DNA from: Solea solea
Lineage: Eukaryota > Chordata > Actinopteri > Pleuronectiformes > Soleidae
DNA length: 64,000 nt
Reading direction: 5' to 3'
NCBI RefSeq assembly: GCF_958295425.1
Contig: NC_081137.1
Coordinates: forward strand, 9,463,738 to 9,527,737
Both the position numbers and the translations under genes were made by a program. The notes under the pieces are model-generated. The model was not told the origin of the DNA. It saw only the letters and a list, made by a program, of their open reading frames with translations, and searched no databases. Below, piece by piece: positions 44,529-55,900 of this stretch (position 1 is its first letter; every line of letters starts with the position of its first letter).

Positions 44529-47500
44529 CTAACTATAAGCTTTATCAAAAAGGAAAGTTTTAAGTTTAACTTTAAATACAGAGAGAGTGTCCGCCCCCCG
44601 AACTATCATTGGGAGCTGGTTCCACAGGAGAGGGGCCTGGTAACTAAAGGCTCTGCCTCCCATTCTGCTCTTGCAGACTCTAGGAACCACAAGTAAGCCT
44701 GTATTTTGTGACCTAAGTGGTCTATTAGGGCGATAAGGTAAGACTAAGTTTTTCAGGTATGAAGGGGCCTGACCATTAAGTGCTTTGTACGTGAGGAGGA
44801 GGATTTTAAATTTAATTCTAAACTGTACAGGGAGCCAGTGTAGAGAAGCTAACACTGGAGTTATATGGTCTCTCTTTCTAGTTCCTGTCAGAACTCGTGC
44901 TGCAGCATTTTGAATTAACTGAAGGGTTCTAACAGACTTGTTGGAACATCCTGATAATAAGGAGTTACAGTAATCTAATCTAGATGTAACAAAAGCATGA
45001 ACTAGTTTTTCAGCATCCCGTAAAGACAGAATGTTTCTAATTTTCTTAATGTTCCGCAGGTGGAAGAAGGCTGTTCTGGAAATTAGTTTAATGTGTGAGT
45101 CAAATGACATTTCCTGGTCAAAAGTAACTCCAAGGTTCCTCACAGTGGAACTGGAAGCCAGGGTGATGTCATCTAAAGTGACAATGTGATCGGAAAGTTT
45201 TTCTCTGAGGTGTTTAGGGCCGAGTATAATGACCTCAGTTTTTTCTGAGTTTAAAAGTAGAAAGTTACAGGTCATCCAGGACTTAATGTCTCTGAGACAT
45301 TCCTGGAGTTGAACAACCTGATTTATTTCATCCGGCCTCATTGATAAATAAAGCTGTGTGTCATCTGCATAACAATGAAAATGTATGTTGTGCTTTCTAA
45401 TAATGTTCCCTAGAGGAAGCATATATAAGGTAAAAAGTATAGGCCCAAGCACTGAGCCTTGTGGAACTCCACAATTAACTTTAGTTTGAAGTGAGGCTTT
45501 ATCATTAACATGAACAAACTGGAATCTATCAGATAAGTATGATTTAAACCAGCAGAGGGCAGCACCTGTGATACCAAGAGTCTGCTCCAGTCTCTGCAGT
45601 AGAATATTATGATCTATGGTGTCAAATGCAGCACTAAGATCCAACAGGACAAGTAAAGAGACTAGACCATTATCAGAAGCCAAGAGAAGATCATTACTAA
45701 CTTTAACTAGTGCTGTTTCTGTGCTATGGTTTAATCTAAAACCTGACTGAAAATCTTCAAACAGGCCATTAATGCGCAAATATTCACATAGTTGATTAGC
45801 AACTACTTTTTCTAAGATTTTAGAAACAAAGGGAAGATTAGATATAGGTCGGTAGTTAGCTAAAATGTCTGGGTCAAGGGTCGCTTTTTTGAGAAGGGGT
45901 TTAATAACTGCTATTTTAAACGTTTGGGGCACATATCCAGTTAATAAGGATAGATTAATTTGAGTTAATATAGAGCTGTTAATTAAAGGAAAGACATCTT
46001 TAAACAGTTTGGTGGGGATAGGATCTAACTGACAGGTTGATGGCTTAGATGATGAAACTAATGATGTTAATTCAGGGAGATCTATAGGGGAGAAACTGTC
46101 TAAATGTGCACCTGGTGCTTCTAAAGCTCTTGTGCTAAAAGATGAGTCAGTCCCAATATGAGGGAGGAGATGATCAATATTTATTCTAATTGATGTTATT
46201 TTATTCACATAAAAGTTCATAAAGTCATCACTGCTCAGTGTTAAAGGAATAGATGGTTCAGTGGAGCTGTGGCTCTGTGTCAGCCTGGCTACAGTGCTGA
46301 AAAGAAATCTATGATTATTCTTATTTTCTTCAATTAGAGAAGAGTAATAGGCAGCTCTAGCTTTGTGTAGGGCTTTTTTGTAAGCTACAAAACCATCTTT
46401 CCAGGCTATATAAAATTCCTCTAGGTTATTGGAACGCCATTTTCTTTCTAATCTACGTAACGCCTGTTTAAGAGCACGAGTATTGGAGTTAAACCATGGT
46501 GCTCGTCTCATCTGATTCACCACCTTCTTTTTCAGAGGGGCAACACAATCTAATGTAGTACGCAGTGAGGCCGCTGTACTATCAACAAGGTTATCTATGA
46601 GGGCGGGGGTAAAATCACAAACGGTACCTTCAGATGTACTGACATATGGCACCGAGTTAAATAAAGGTTGCACTGTCTCTTTGAATGTATTAATATTATT
46701 ATCAGACAGGCACCGGCTGTAGCTGTATTTCTTATTTATGTTATTGTAGTTCATTATTGTACAATTAAATGTGAGTAAATAATGATCAGTAAGGAGAGGG
46801 TTTTGAGGAACTATGTTTAAGTTATCAATATCAATACCATAAGTTAAAACAAGGTCGAGGGTGTGATTAAGGTAATGAGTTGGTTTATTAACGTGTTGAA
46901 TAAAACCTATTGATTCCAACAGCGAGTTAAATGCGCAGCTAAGACTATCACGGTCAACATCTACATGGATGTTGAAATCCCCTACAATTATGATTTTATC
47001 CGTCTTAAGCACCAACTCAGATAAGAACTCAGAGAACTCTGATAGGAACTCTGAATAAGGAGCAGGTGGACGATAAACTGTGACTATCATAACTGGTTTT
47101 TGTGATTTCCAACTAGGATGAGCTAGATTAAGAATAAGGCTTTCAAACGATGAATATCCTAGTTTGGGTTTGGGATTGATTAATAATCTAGTATTAAAAA
47201 TGGCTGCTACACCTCCTCCTCGGCCTGAGCTTCTAGGAATATGGGTATTAGCATGAGTGGGTGGAGTTGACTCATTTAGACTAACGTAATCTTCTTCATG
47301 TAACCAAGTTTCAGTTACACAGAATAAATCAATACAGTTGTCAGAAATGAGATCATTTATTAAAACAGATTTTGAGGAGAGAGACCTAATATTTAATAGT
47401 CCACATTTAAAAGTGGTATTATTTGACTCTATTTTATTGTTAGTATTAATCTTTATTAAGTTAGAATGTCTAACTCCTCTTCTGTTTGTTATTGATTTAT

Positions 47501-47603
47501 TTACTTTATTTACTTTATTTACTTTAGTTTTTACTTTAGTAGGTCGAGGGACAGACACAGTCTCTATGGGGTTTTTAATTGGTGACTGCTCGTAAAGAAG
47601 CAC
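44529..47603 (-). CDS. L2 ORF2: endonuclease-reverse transcriptase, 1024 aa
   Basis: Single open frame. Residues ~66-280 are an apurinic-type endonuclease: [15 protein letters not shown] (~98), YRPPAPY, the catalytic GDFNIHVD (~208) and TDHYLLTF (~272, where most family members have SDH). Residues ~560-800 are the [67 protein letters not shown], and the active site YADDTQLYL (~745). The C-terminus carries the L2 blocks [48 protein letters not shown] and [18 protein letters not shown]. The enzyme nicks target DNA and primes reverse transcription from it. No RNase H domain. The start is only 51 bp after the ORF1 stop, suggesting reinitiation or coupled translation. Catalytic residues look intact apart from the conservative S-to-T in the SDH motif. 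Confidence 0.95.
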   Translation of the reverse strand: MLLYEQSPIKNPIETVSVPRPTKVKTKVNKVNKVNKSITNRRGVRHSNLIKINTNNKIESNNTTFKCGLLNIRSLSSKSVLINDLISDNCIDLFCVTETWLHEEDYVSLNESTPPTHANTHIPRSSGRGGGVAAIFNTRLLINPKPKLGYSSFESLILNLAHPSWKSQKPVMIVTVYRPPAPYSEFLSEFSEFLSELVLKTDKIIIVGDFNIHVDVDRDSLSCAFNSLLESIGFIQHVNKPTHYLNHTLDLVLTYGIDIDNLNIVPQNPLLTDHYLLTFNCTIMNYNNINKKYSYSRCLSDNNINTFKETVQPLFNSVPYVSTSEGTVCDFTPALIDNLVDSTAASLRTTLDCVAPLKKKVVNQMRRAPWFNSNTRALKQALRRLERKWRSNNLEEFYIAWKDGFVAYKKALHKARAAYYSSLIEENKNNHRFLFSTVARLTQSHSSTEPSIPLTLSSDDFMNFYVNKITSIRINIDHLLPHIGTDSSFSTRALEAPGAHLDSFSPIDLPELTSLVSSSKPSTCQLDPIPTKLFKDVFPLINSSILTQINLSLLTGYVPQTFKIAVIKPLLKKATLDPDILANYRPISNLPFVSKILEKVVANQLCEYLRINGLFEDFQSGFRLNHSTETALVKVSNDLLLASDNGLVSLLVLLDLSAAFDTIDHNILLQRLEQTLGITGAALCWFKSYLSDRFQFVHVNDKASLQTKVNCGVPQGSVLGPILFTLYMLPLGNIIRKHNIHFHCYADDTQLYLSMRPDEINQVVQLQECLRDIKSWMTCNFLLLNSEKTEVIILGPKHLREKLSDHIVTLDDITLASSSTVRNLGVTFDQEMSFDSHIKLISRTAFFHLRNIKKIRNILSLRDAEKLVHAFVTSRLDYCNSLLSGCSNKSVRTLQLIQNAAARVLTGTRKRDHITPVLASLHWLPVQFRIKFKILLLTYKALNGQAPSYLKNLVLPYRPNRPLRSQNTGLLVVPRVCKSRMGGRAFSYQAPLLWNQLPMIVRGADTLSVFKVKLKTFLFDKAYS

Positions 47604-47654
47604 AGAGAAGCATGAAAGACTGCAACTCTGTGTCCTGGTCTCAACTCTGGTTTG

Positions 47655-48521
47655 TCATGGGTTTCTAATAAAATGCTCTAAGCTGCTAGATAAGAGAGCT
47701 GCTCCATCCAAAGTAGGATGGACGCCGTCTCTCTTCATGAGACCAGGTTTCCCCCAGAAGTTTTGCCAGTTATCTAAAAACCCAATGTTGTTTTCTGGAC
47801 ACCACCTCGACAGCCAGCGATTGAATGATGACATGCGGCTATACATGTCATCACTGGTTACATTGGGCAAAGGACCAGAGAAAATTACGTTGTCCGACAT
47901 AGATTGTGCGTACCTACACACAGACTTAACATTAACTTTCGTGACCTCCGATTGGCGTAATCGGGTGTCATTACTGCCGACGTGAATAATAACTTTACTG
48001 AATGTACGTTTATCTGTAGCCAGCAGTTTCAGATAAGATTCTATGTCGCCCGCTCTGGCCCCGGGAAAACACTTGACTGTGGTCGCTGGCGTCGCTATTT
48101 TCACGTTCCTCAGGATGGAATCACCAATCACCAGAGTTGGTTTCTCAGTCTGTGTGGTGCTGAGAGGGGAAAACTTGTTTGAGGTGTGAACAGGTTGGTG
48201 GTGGACAGGACTCTTAGGCTTAACACTACGCCTCTTACTGCGGACAGTCACCCAGCTGCCCTGTTTGTCTCCCGGCTGCACGGGAGCTGCTGAGGGAGCT
48301 AATGCTATGTGGTCCGCACCGACTACTGGGGAGTGGCTAACTGATTTAGCTTCTATGGTGCGGAGCCGAGTTTCTACTTCACTAAGCCTCGCCTCCAACC
48401 TAGCCAGCAAGCTACATTTTTTACAAGTACTTTTATCGCTAAAGGAGGCAGAGGAGTAGCTAAACATGTGGCACACAACACAGGAGAGAGAAGGAGAGGG
48501 AGAGGGAGAGAGAGAAGCCAT
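47655..48521 (-). CDS. L2 ORF1: zinc-ribbon, coiled-coil, SGNH/GDSL esterase-like protein, 288 aa
   Basis: Residues 14-36 hold a CxxC...CxxC pair (CVVCHMF and CKKC); ~38-60 a short coiled coil ([20 protein letters not shown]); ~86-100 a basic linker beginning [12 protein letters not shown]; residues ~128-288 an SGNH hydrolase fold with all four signature blocks: GDSILRN (~133, nucleophile Ser), a Gly in GARAGDIES (~157), GSND (~182, Asn) and DGVHPT (~265, Asp and His). Esterase-type ORF1 proteins are known in CR1/L2 LINEs, where they bind RNA and may act on lipids; the role of the esterase is unsettled. The complete catalytic set suggests a functional protein. Confidence 0.92.
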   Translation of the reverse strand: MASLSPSPSPSLSCVVCHMFSYSSASFSDKSTCKKCSLLARLEARLSEVETRLRTIEAKSVSHSPVVGADHIALAPSAAPVQPGDKQGSWVTVRSKRRSVKPKSPVHHQPVHTSNKFSPLSTTQTEKPTLVIGDSILRNVKIATPATTVKCFPGARAGDIESYLKLLATDKRTFSKVIIHVGSNDTRLRQSEVTKVNVKSVCRYAQSMSDNVIFSGPLPNVTSDDMYSRMSSFNRWLSRWCPENNIGFLDNWQNFWGKPGLMKRDGVHPTLDGAALLSSSLEHFIRNP

Positions 48522-48780
48522 CGCTGCTAAGCTAACTTTACGCTAGCAGAGAGAGAAACACCGTACGTGATCTACGTAAACGATAGAGTTTGAACAAAAG
48601 TAGTGGGTGAGAATATTAGTCGTAGTACTAGTATTAGTAATAAAAACGAGCGTTTGTTCAGTTAGAACAGTCGATCGTTCCAGTAGATAGAAAACCGCAG
48701 AGAGCGCAGAAGGCACACAGCGTAACACCAGTGGAAGCACAGGAAGTGACACAATACGTTACCGCCCCGGACAGTTCCAC

Positions 48781-49049
48781 TACTGTCAAACATTTATGAA
48801 GTTGGTAATTTGGGATGAAATTAAATTCTCACAAGACAACCACTGCAATGGCAACATTCACACATTCATTTCTGCAGTACATGTAAGTAAGTGTACAGAC
48901 ACTTTCTGTCCTTCTTTGATTCTTTATGTGTTGTGGCTTCCATAAAATTTTTTGTGCTAAGCCCTGTACACCAAAACAAGGTTATGTAATGGAAAAATAA
49001 AAACACAGAACCAGATTTTAAAACAATGCTTCTTTTTCTATGATTTTAG
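48781..49049 (+). other. Remainder of transposase copy 2 intron
   Basis: Ends with a polypyrimidine tract and TTTTAG acceptor at 49049. No other feature. Confidence 0.5.
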
Positions 49050-51184
49050 GAGCGTGTACCTCAAGCAATAGAAGATGTCCACTCCCATGGACTAACGGAA
49101 GGGCAAAGTTGCATCTCGATTCTCTCCTTTGCATTGAGACACAACACTACAGGTGTATTGATGGAAGACTTGCTGAAACTTCTAAAGTTACATTCTGCTG
49201 GGACAAGTGCAGTTCCAGCAAGCAAGTATTTTTTGGAGAAACCATTAGCTGGTATTATAGATCAATTTGAACACCATCATTACTGCAGAGTATGTACTAA
49301 GTACCTGGGCACTTCACAGTCAAAAGAAGAAACACTTACATGTGTGTCATGTTCCTCATCCATAACAGTAAAAGACAGTTTACAGGAAGGACATTTCTTT
49401 ATCAGTATTCCATTAAAGGAACAACTGAAAGATATTCTTGAGAATCAAGGTATGCATGATCTCTGTTTTCCTGCTGATGACAGCAGTAGGCATGTTATAA
49501 ATGATATATGTATATCAGGCCTTGCAGTCTAACAGTGAAGGGGATTTATTGTCCCTTACATTTAATTGTGATGGTGTACCAGTATTTAGCCAATACTGTG
49601 TTGTGTTAATGGGATACCCCCTAGAGATAACCATGTGCTTTGTGGTTCGGTTCCAAAAAGCCAGACATGACTTGTTTCTTCAAACCATTTGTAGAGGAAT
49701 GTGCCAATCTTTCACAAACTGGTTTTGAGTGGCATCATCCTATTGATCAGTCATGGAAACATGCGAAGGTGCACCCATTGTGCTGTGTGTGTGATGCAGA
49801 AGCGAGGCCTTCACCCTGGAGTGCAAACAAGGAAAGGACAAGGAAACGCAAGGGTTTACACATGTTCAGATGAAAAACCAAGTGACAGAAATAATAAAAC
49901 CACAGTAGAAATAGGACAAATTGCTGAAAGAGAAGGGAAGACTATATTGGGCATAAAGGGCCCATCTGCTTTTGTAGATTTAGCAAAGTTTGATCTAATC
50001 AATGGGATGGTCCCTGACTATATGCACTGTGTGTTGCTTGGCTTGTGTAGACAAATGGCGACTATATGGATGGATTCTAAGAGCAATTCTGAGCCATGGT
50101 ACATTGGCACACAAACAGCAATCATGGACAGACACCTCTTGTCTATAAAACCTCCAGGTATTGTTGCTATAGTTCCAAGATCTCTCACTGAACGCAAATT
50201 CTGGAAAGCCCACGAGTGGCAACACTGGCTTCTGTATTATAGCTTGCCAGTTCTGAAAGGCATACTTCCACAGAAGTATTACTCTCATTGGGCATTACTG
50301 ATAGAGGGCATAAGCGTTCTGTTGGGATCTGAATACAGAGCAGATAAATCATGCCCATGACACATTATTGCACTTTGTTGGAGGTGTGCAATCGCTGTAC
50401 GGGGAAGGGCACATGACATTCAATGTTCATTCACTTCTGCATTTAAGCCAAAGTGTTGTGCATTGGGGCCCATTGTGGGCCCACTCAGCCTTTATGTTTG
50501 AAGATTTCAATGGATACCTAGTAAAAAGTAGTCAAGCTGTACCACAACAAATATGCAAACGAGTGGTGTTATCCCGTGCTTTTCCCCGTTTAGCAAAACA
50601 ATTCCTAACAAATGCACCAGCAGAAGTTAAAGATTTCTGTAATGAAATGAGAACCAAAAAGCATCATGTCAAGAAGTTTGCAATGTTCGCTGAGGTGACT
50701 GCCCTTGGTCCACCAAATGTAAGATTAATATTTGTTGGTGATCAAGCTGCCCTCCACACAGTGAAAGAGGTTCCCACAAACTATGTGGTGAATTACTACA
50801 AGATAATTGCTGTAAATGGAGAAGTTGTACATGGTCATACCTACAGCAAAACAAAACAAAGAAACAACTCTATTGTGCTTTTGAAGGATGGGAGTATTTT
50901 TAGAGTCTCCCACTTTATTGACATGGGTGATCAGTGTTTATACGCCATAGGAAACTGTAAATGCACAGTGCAGAAGTTGGCCAGAGGTTCTCTTATCAAA
51001 ACTCCACTGAGCTACATGTCAACTGTCTACTTTCTCGCAGGCTTTCACAAAGCCATAAACACTACTCAGATAGTTAGACCATGTATGTATATTCAGTGTC
51101 CACAGTCCAGCTCGATTGTATGTCGGCTACTGAAGACATATTACTGTAAATGAATGATTGTGAACTAAATGTGAATATGGTCAC

Positions 51185-51581
51185 TGTAGCACCCTCAAGG
51201 ATTTAGCTTAGACACGATGTAGTTTAAAAAACGGGGTTTATTCCTTATGATCTTGACAACCCGTGAGAACTGGTCACAAAAAACGAACACAACAGAATAC
51301 ATATTAAAACATAGCATTGTGAAATAATAAAACAATGAAATAGAAAGTACACAAATAAACTTGGATAAACCTCGTGAGCTGACATCCACGAGGGGCTAAA
51401 TGTTCTTCCTTGCTCTGAATTAGATCTGTAGAACTGCTACAGGTGCCGCTGTTGCCGCATCTTCTAACTTGGTGCGCAGCCAAATAAGGGTCGGGCGGAA
51501 CCAAAAAATATGTACATAATTGTTCCGTCTACCTTAACACTTAATAGCGCAAAATAAAGGAAAGAAAGATAAACTGTAACA
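51185..51581 (-). repeat. BEL/Pao 3' LTR
   Basis: On the minus strand TGTTACAG...GTGCTACA. A purine run GGTGGGAG (51582-51590 on the other strand) immediately precedes it and is the likely polypurine tract. Differs from the 5' LTR by a 9-10-bp segment (CTTAACACTTAA region) and few substitutions. Confidence 0.93.
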
Positions 51582-51739
51582 CTCCCACCAAATCACTTGT
51601 GATTTTTAAAGAACAAATTATTATTTATGAACTAGTGAATGGCTTATGAATTAACCTTTTATGTTTTTAAGTTGAGTAAATGAGTAAATTAATTATGAAC
51701 TATTTATTCCTATATTTTTGGCAGTGAAGTTGGGCATCT

Positions 51740-52589
51740 TTAATCAGCTTCTAACAGAACAACCGTCTTATGAATGGGTCTCTCCAGATGAACAGGTTTG
51801 GAGATCCGTTTTCCCTTTTCATCCAGGTTTGCAGCACTCACAAGCAGCTTCACTTTCCTCACCTTTCCATCCTTTCCAGGATACACGTCAATAATTTTTG
51901 CCAACTTCCACTGGTTCCGTGAGGCTATCTCATCTTGTGGGAGGACAATATCATTGATCTTGGCATTTCTATGTTCCTTTATCCACTTTTGTCTGCCTTG
52001 TAGATTCAACAAATACTCCCTTTTCCACCTTGTCCAGAATGTATTGGTGAGGAGTTGAACACGACACCACCTTTTGGGGAGATAAAGATCTTCCTGCACA
52101 AACTTTCCTGGGGGTGGGGAAATGATTGTGGATTTCATGGTCAGTATGTGATTCGGCGTCAAAGGTTCCGGGCTTGACGGATCACAAAGTTGGTCTGTGG
52201 TCAGTTGCCTGCTGTTTATCACTGCCATGACTTCATACAGGAATGTTCTTAGCGAGGAGCTGTCAAGTTGTTTGGCTGATTGCTCCAAGATTAAAGTAAG
52301 CACACTTCTTATAGTGCGAATTTGTCTTTCCCAGACACCACCCATATGACTTGATGAAGGAGTGTTCATGAGAAACTCAATTTCCAGGTTTCCAAGCTTA
52401 CCTTGATCCTTGATTTGAGTGCTTCAACAAACTAATTTCTTGCACCAATAAAATTTGTGCCTCGATCACATCTTATCTGGCGAACTGCGCCTCTGATAGA
52501 GATGAATGCACGTAGGGCGTTTATGAAGGCATCAGTGGTGAGGTCATCAAGCATCTCGATGTGTACTCCTCTGGAACACATGCATGTGA
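51740..52589 (-). pseudogene. BEL/Pao integrase, internally deleted, plus C-terminal domain
   Basis: Between 52589 and 52370 the minus strand has YGFLITCMCSRGVHIEML, TDAFINALRAF and RCDRGTNFIGA (the integrase core with the second catalytic Asp in D-x-GTNF) broken by stops. 52369-51740 is an open frame with SHMGGVWERQIRTIRSVL (catalytic-Glu region), INSRQLT, LTPNHILTMK and, at the end, the BEL-type DUF5641 domain (WKREYLLNLQGRQKW, GKVRKVKLLV, HLERPIHKTVVL). The zinc-binding HHCC domain and the first catalytic Asp, expected between LRKAERSE and RYGF, are absent, so the enzyme is inactive. Confidence 0.88.
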
Positions 52590-52994
52590 TTAAGAAGCCG
52601 TAGCGCTTTCACTCCTTTCTGCCTTCCTTAACATAAAAGGGAGGCAGAAAGATTGTATTTCTTGAGCGAATGCCTTTTCTTGAACCATTTTTATGATTGT
52701 TGACTCTGCTTCTTTTCTCTCTTGTAGATCGCTTACTTCACTGGATCTTTGCATCTTTGGATCTTTAGATCTTTGGTCATTTACTTCTCTCACAAGGCGC
52801 TTGAGTCTGGTGATGGCTTTAATCATTATTGACCAGTCGGAAAACTTGTGTAGGCGATCTAAAAGTGACCTTTGTTCTTCAGCTTGTGTCTTGTGGACCT
52901 GAACTTTCTTGACTTCTGGGTCACTGCTTGATAGCTCTCCCACCTTGATTTCACCGCTGGTTATGACTTCTCTGCCAGAGAAGGTCTGGGCCAC
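52590..52994 (-). pseudogene. BEL/Pao RNase H-integrase linker in shifted frame
   Basis: Minus-strand segment that continues the polyprotein in another frame after a one-base shift near 52970: TSGEIKVGELSSSDPEVKKV, LLDRLHKFSDWSIMIKAITR, LKRLVREV, then IIKMVQEKAFAQEIQSFC. This is the usual BEL/Pao linker leading to the integrase zinc-binding domain, which is missing. Confidence 0.88.
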
Positions 52995-55900
52995 TAAACC
53001 AGTTTGAGGCTAGAAGTTGTTCAGCTGTAAGACCTCTCGAGGCGTGGTCTGCAGGATTTTCTTCTGAAGCCACGTACCTCCATTGTGTGTTCTCTGTACT
53101 TTGTTTGATGCGTTCTACACGGTTTGCAACAAACACATGGAATCTTCTGGCTTCATTGCTGATGTATCCGAGTACAACCTTAGAGTCTGTCCAATATGTT
53201 TCTTGTGCGACTTCAACTTCCAGTTCCTTTTTCAGCATATCAGCGGTGCAGACAGCAACTACTGCCGCTGACAACTCAAGCCGTGGTATGGTTGTTACTT
53301 TCGATGGTGGAACTCTTGATCTTCCCATTGCCAAGGAACAGTGAACTTCACCAGACTCGCTTACTACTCTGAGGTAGGTGCACATACCATATCCAGACGT
53401 GCTTGCATCAGAGAAATGATGAAGCTCGTAATGCTGGGCCTTGAAGTCTGAAGGAGTGTAGCATCTTTGAATCTTTACATCTGCCAAGTTTCTCAGGTCG
53501 AGCAGCCAGGATTCCCACTGGGGTCGAAGACTGTCAGGTAGGGTGTCATCCCAGCTGAGCTTATCTTGACACATCTGTTGTAAGATTTGCTTCCCCAGCA
53601 AGATGAATGGCGAGACAAATCCAAGTGGATCAAACACAGAAGCGACTGTGGACAATACTCCTCTGCGTGTGAGTGGATTTTCTTTAACAACAACCCTAAA
53701 CTGGAGCTCATCGGATTCTACGCACCATTGTACGCCAAGCACTCTCTCTATATGTACTTCACTGAGCGCCATGTTCAGATCCTTAGCAGCTACAGCACAT
53801 TCTTCCTTTGGAAGTGAGGCTAGAACTTTGGTGCTGTTGGAGATGAACTTGTGCAACCGAAGTCTGCCTGTACCGCAGAGTTGGCGTGCTTCGCTGACGA
53901 GCTGTATCGCTTGATCTTCAGTGTCAACACTTGCCAATCCATCATCAACATAAAAGTTGGTCTTAATGAACTTGATGGTTTCCGCACTGAAACTTTTAGC
54001 TCCTTCCATTGCCAGGTGCTTGAGGCCGTAATTAGCACAGCCTGGGGAGGAAGCTGCACCAAATAGGTGTACTTTCATCCGATAGACAGCAAATGAAGTG
54101 TCAAGGTCACAATTCTCCCACCATAAGAATCTTAGGTAATCTTGGTCACAGACACAGACGTGAAACTGGTGGAACATGCGCTCAATATCACACATAAATG
54201 CCACTGGACCTCTTCGGAAACGACACAAGACTCCGAGCAGGGTATTTGTCAGCTCTGGGCCGGTCAGGAGATGGTCATTTAATGAAGTTCCTTGAAATTT
54301 GGCGGAGGCATCGAAGACAATGCGAATCTTCCCAGGCTTTTGAGGATGGTACACCCCATGGTGTGGGATGTACCAAGCCGGTGTCTTGTCAATGTCTTGC
54401 TCTGGGACCTTTTCTGCATCTCCATGAGCAATGATTTCTTCCATAAACTTCTTGTAGTCTATATAGTACTGTTCATTTCTCCTCAGCTTTCTTTCCAAGC
54501 ATTTGAGACGATGAATGGCACATGCTTTGTTATCTGGCAGGTTAGGCCTTTCACTCTTGAACGGGAGTGGCATCTCGTAATGACCATCCTCTTTGTGCTT
54601 AATGCCTTCCTTCATTTTTGTAAGAAATCTAACATCTTCTTGAGAAAGCTTTGTGTCTTCTGTTGCTCTTTCGACGAAATCCAACTCCAACAATTTGATA
54701 ACATCTGCGGGTGAAACCATTTCCTTTATCTGCGTTCGGTAGACATAGTGAACTTCACTGGTAAGGCTTGAAGAGGGTTGAATGTTTGGCACCACTTGTT
54801 TCACAATGACTTGGTGACTTACTCCAAAAGTATCTCCATAATCAAGACATGTATTGCCGAATCCCACGATGCTCCATCCCAAATCAGTTTTTAGTGCGAA
54901 GGGCTGATTTTCTTTACCAGGCACAACTTGACGGGGAACGAGTGCTTGAGGGCAGTTGTAACCTATTAAAAGGCCAGCATCACAACTTTGAAGTGGAGCG
55001 ATTTCATATGCAATGTGCTCAAGATGAGGCCATGCCTTAGCTGTTCCAGGTGTTGGAATATGATCTCGATTTGCTGGTATAAAGTCTCTTGCATATGTTA
55101 CTGGTAGAGGAACAATCTTGCTTGAGTAAAATCCTCGTACCTGTAAACCAGAGAGCTTGCGACAGGACACAACTTGGTTTCTTGAAGACATTGTGGTAAG
55201 CTTTAGCTGAACTGATTCACCTGTAGTATGCAGAGCCTTTGCCGTTTCTTCAAGGATGAATGTTGTGTCACTCTGCGTATCAAGGAGTGCGTACACAAGA
55301 ACTTCATGCTCTGGCTCACCTTCAGCTGACACCCATACTGGAATGATGGAGGATGTGTGAGTGTCTCTAACATTCTGCATAACTCGATTAGACATTGCTT
55401 CGCTTGTTGGTGGTGTAGCATTGTTGTCTTGTTGTAAGCTATCTGGGTTTCTTTGCTTTGTCCTATCACTGCTCTTTGATTTATAGTCTCTTTTCTGAGA
55501 TCTCTCTTCTTTAGTTCGATTGTCATGGAGACATGTTGGATGCTTCCTCTCACATATGTCACACGTTTCTCTACTTTCACAATCCTTGGAGCGATGGCCA
55601 GATTTCAGACAGCCAAAGCATAATTTCTTCTCTTGTGCAAACTTTAGCCTCTCATTAATACTCTCACTGGCGAACTTCCAGCACTTCAACAGGCCGTGTC
55701 CTGCCCTCTCACAGTAGACACAACTTGCATTTGCCCTTTCATTTGAGTTAGTTGCCAGAACCTTTGCACCGTGGCTTCTGTCCCTTGGTGTCCTTGTCTT
55801 TTCGCTTTCACTTGGTTTAAGAGCATAGAGGGAAGTTATGGGGTTACATGCGATTTTTGCTTCACGTGAGATGAAGTCTACAAATTGGCTGAAGCTTGGA

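Larger units (their letters stand above)
43853..48780 (-). mobile_element. Near full-length L2-clade LINE with two open ORFs
   Basis: The 3' end is the (ATTCA)n tail at 43853-43873 followed by TTTTATTTGTATAGCGCC. ORF2 (47603-44529) and ORF1 (48521-47655) are both uninterrupted. About 260 bp of 5' UTR lies upstream of ORF1 to about 48780. It is inserted in an intron of transposase copy 2. A clear target duplication was not found. The intact ORFs imply recent insertion; of the L2 copies in this window it is the only complete one. Confidence 0.9.
42584..51153 (+). pseudogene. CACTA/EnSpm (tnp2-like) transposase, copy 2, intron split by an L2
   Basis: Probable 5' exons: MDAEDID (42584-42604, ending /gtgaga; a second possible start MSKRKHNV is at 42677), then two 63-bp acidic exons (43553-43615, 43768-43830). 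After the L2, an exon from 49050 runs open for 133 codons: CISILSFALRHNTTG, DLLKLLKLHSAG, zinc ribbon YCRVCTKYLG...CVSC. Then with frame breaks near 49530, 49620 and 49730: LTFNCDGVPVFS, LWFGSKKPDM, and 49701-50360 with VPDYMHCVLLGLCRQMATIW (the D-Y-M-H block), KFWKAHEWQHWLLYYSLPVL and 50368-51153 with VHSLLHLSQSVVHWGPLWAH, FEDFNGYLVKSS. A deletion after DGVPVFS and the frameshifts make it inactive. It is homologous to copy 1 throughout but clearly diverged. A BEL/Pao inserted 27 bp after its stop. Confidence 0.75.

Noticed and set aside
53083..54714. Multiple plus-strand frames across the BEL/Pao
   Set aside because: Antisense shadows of the gag-pol frame.
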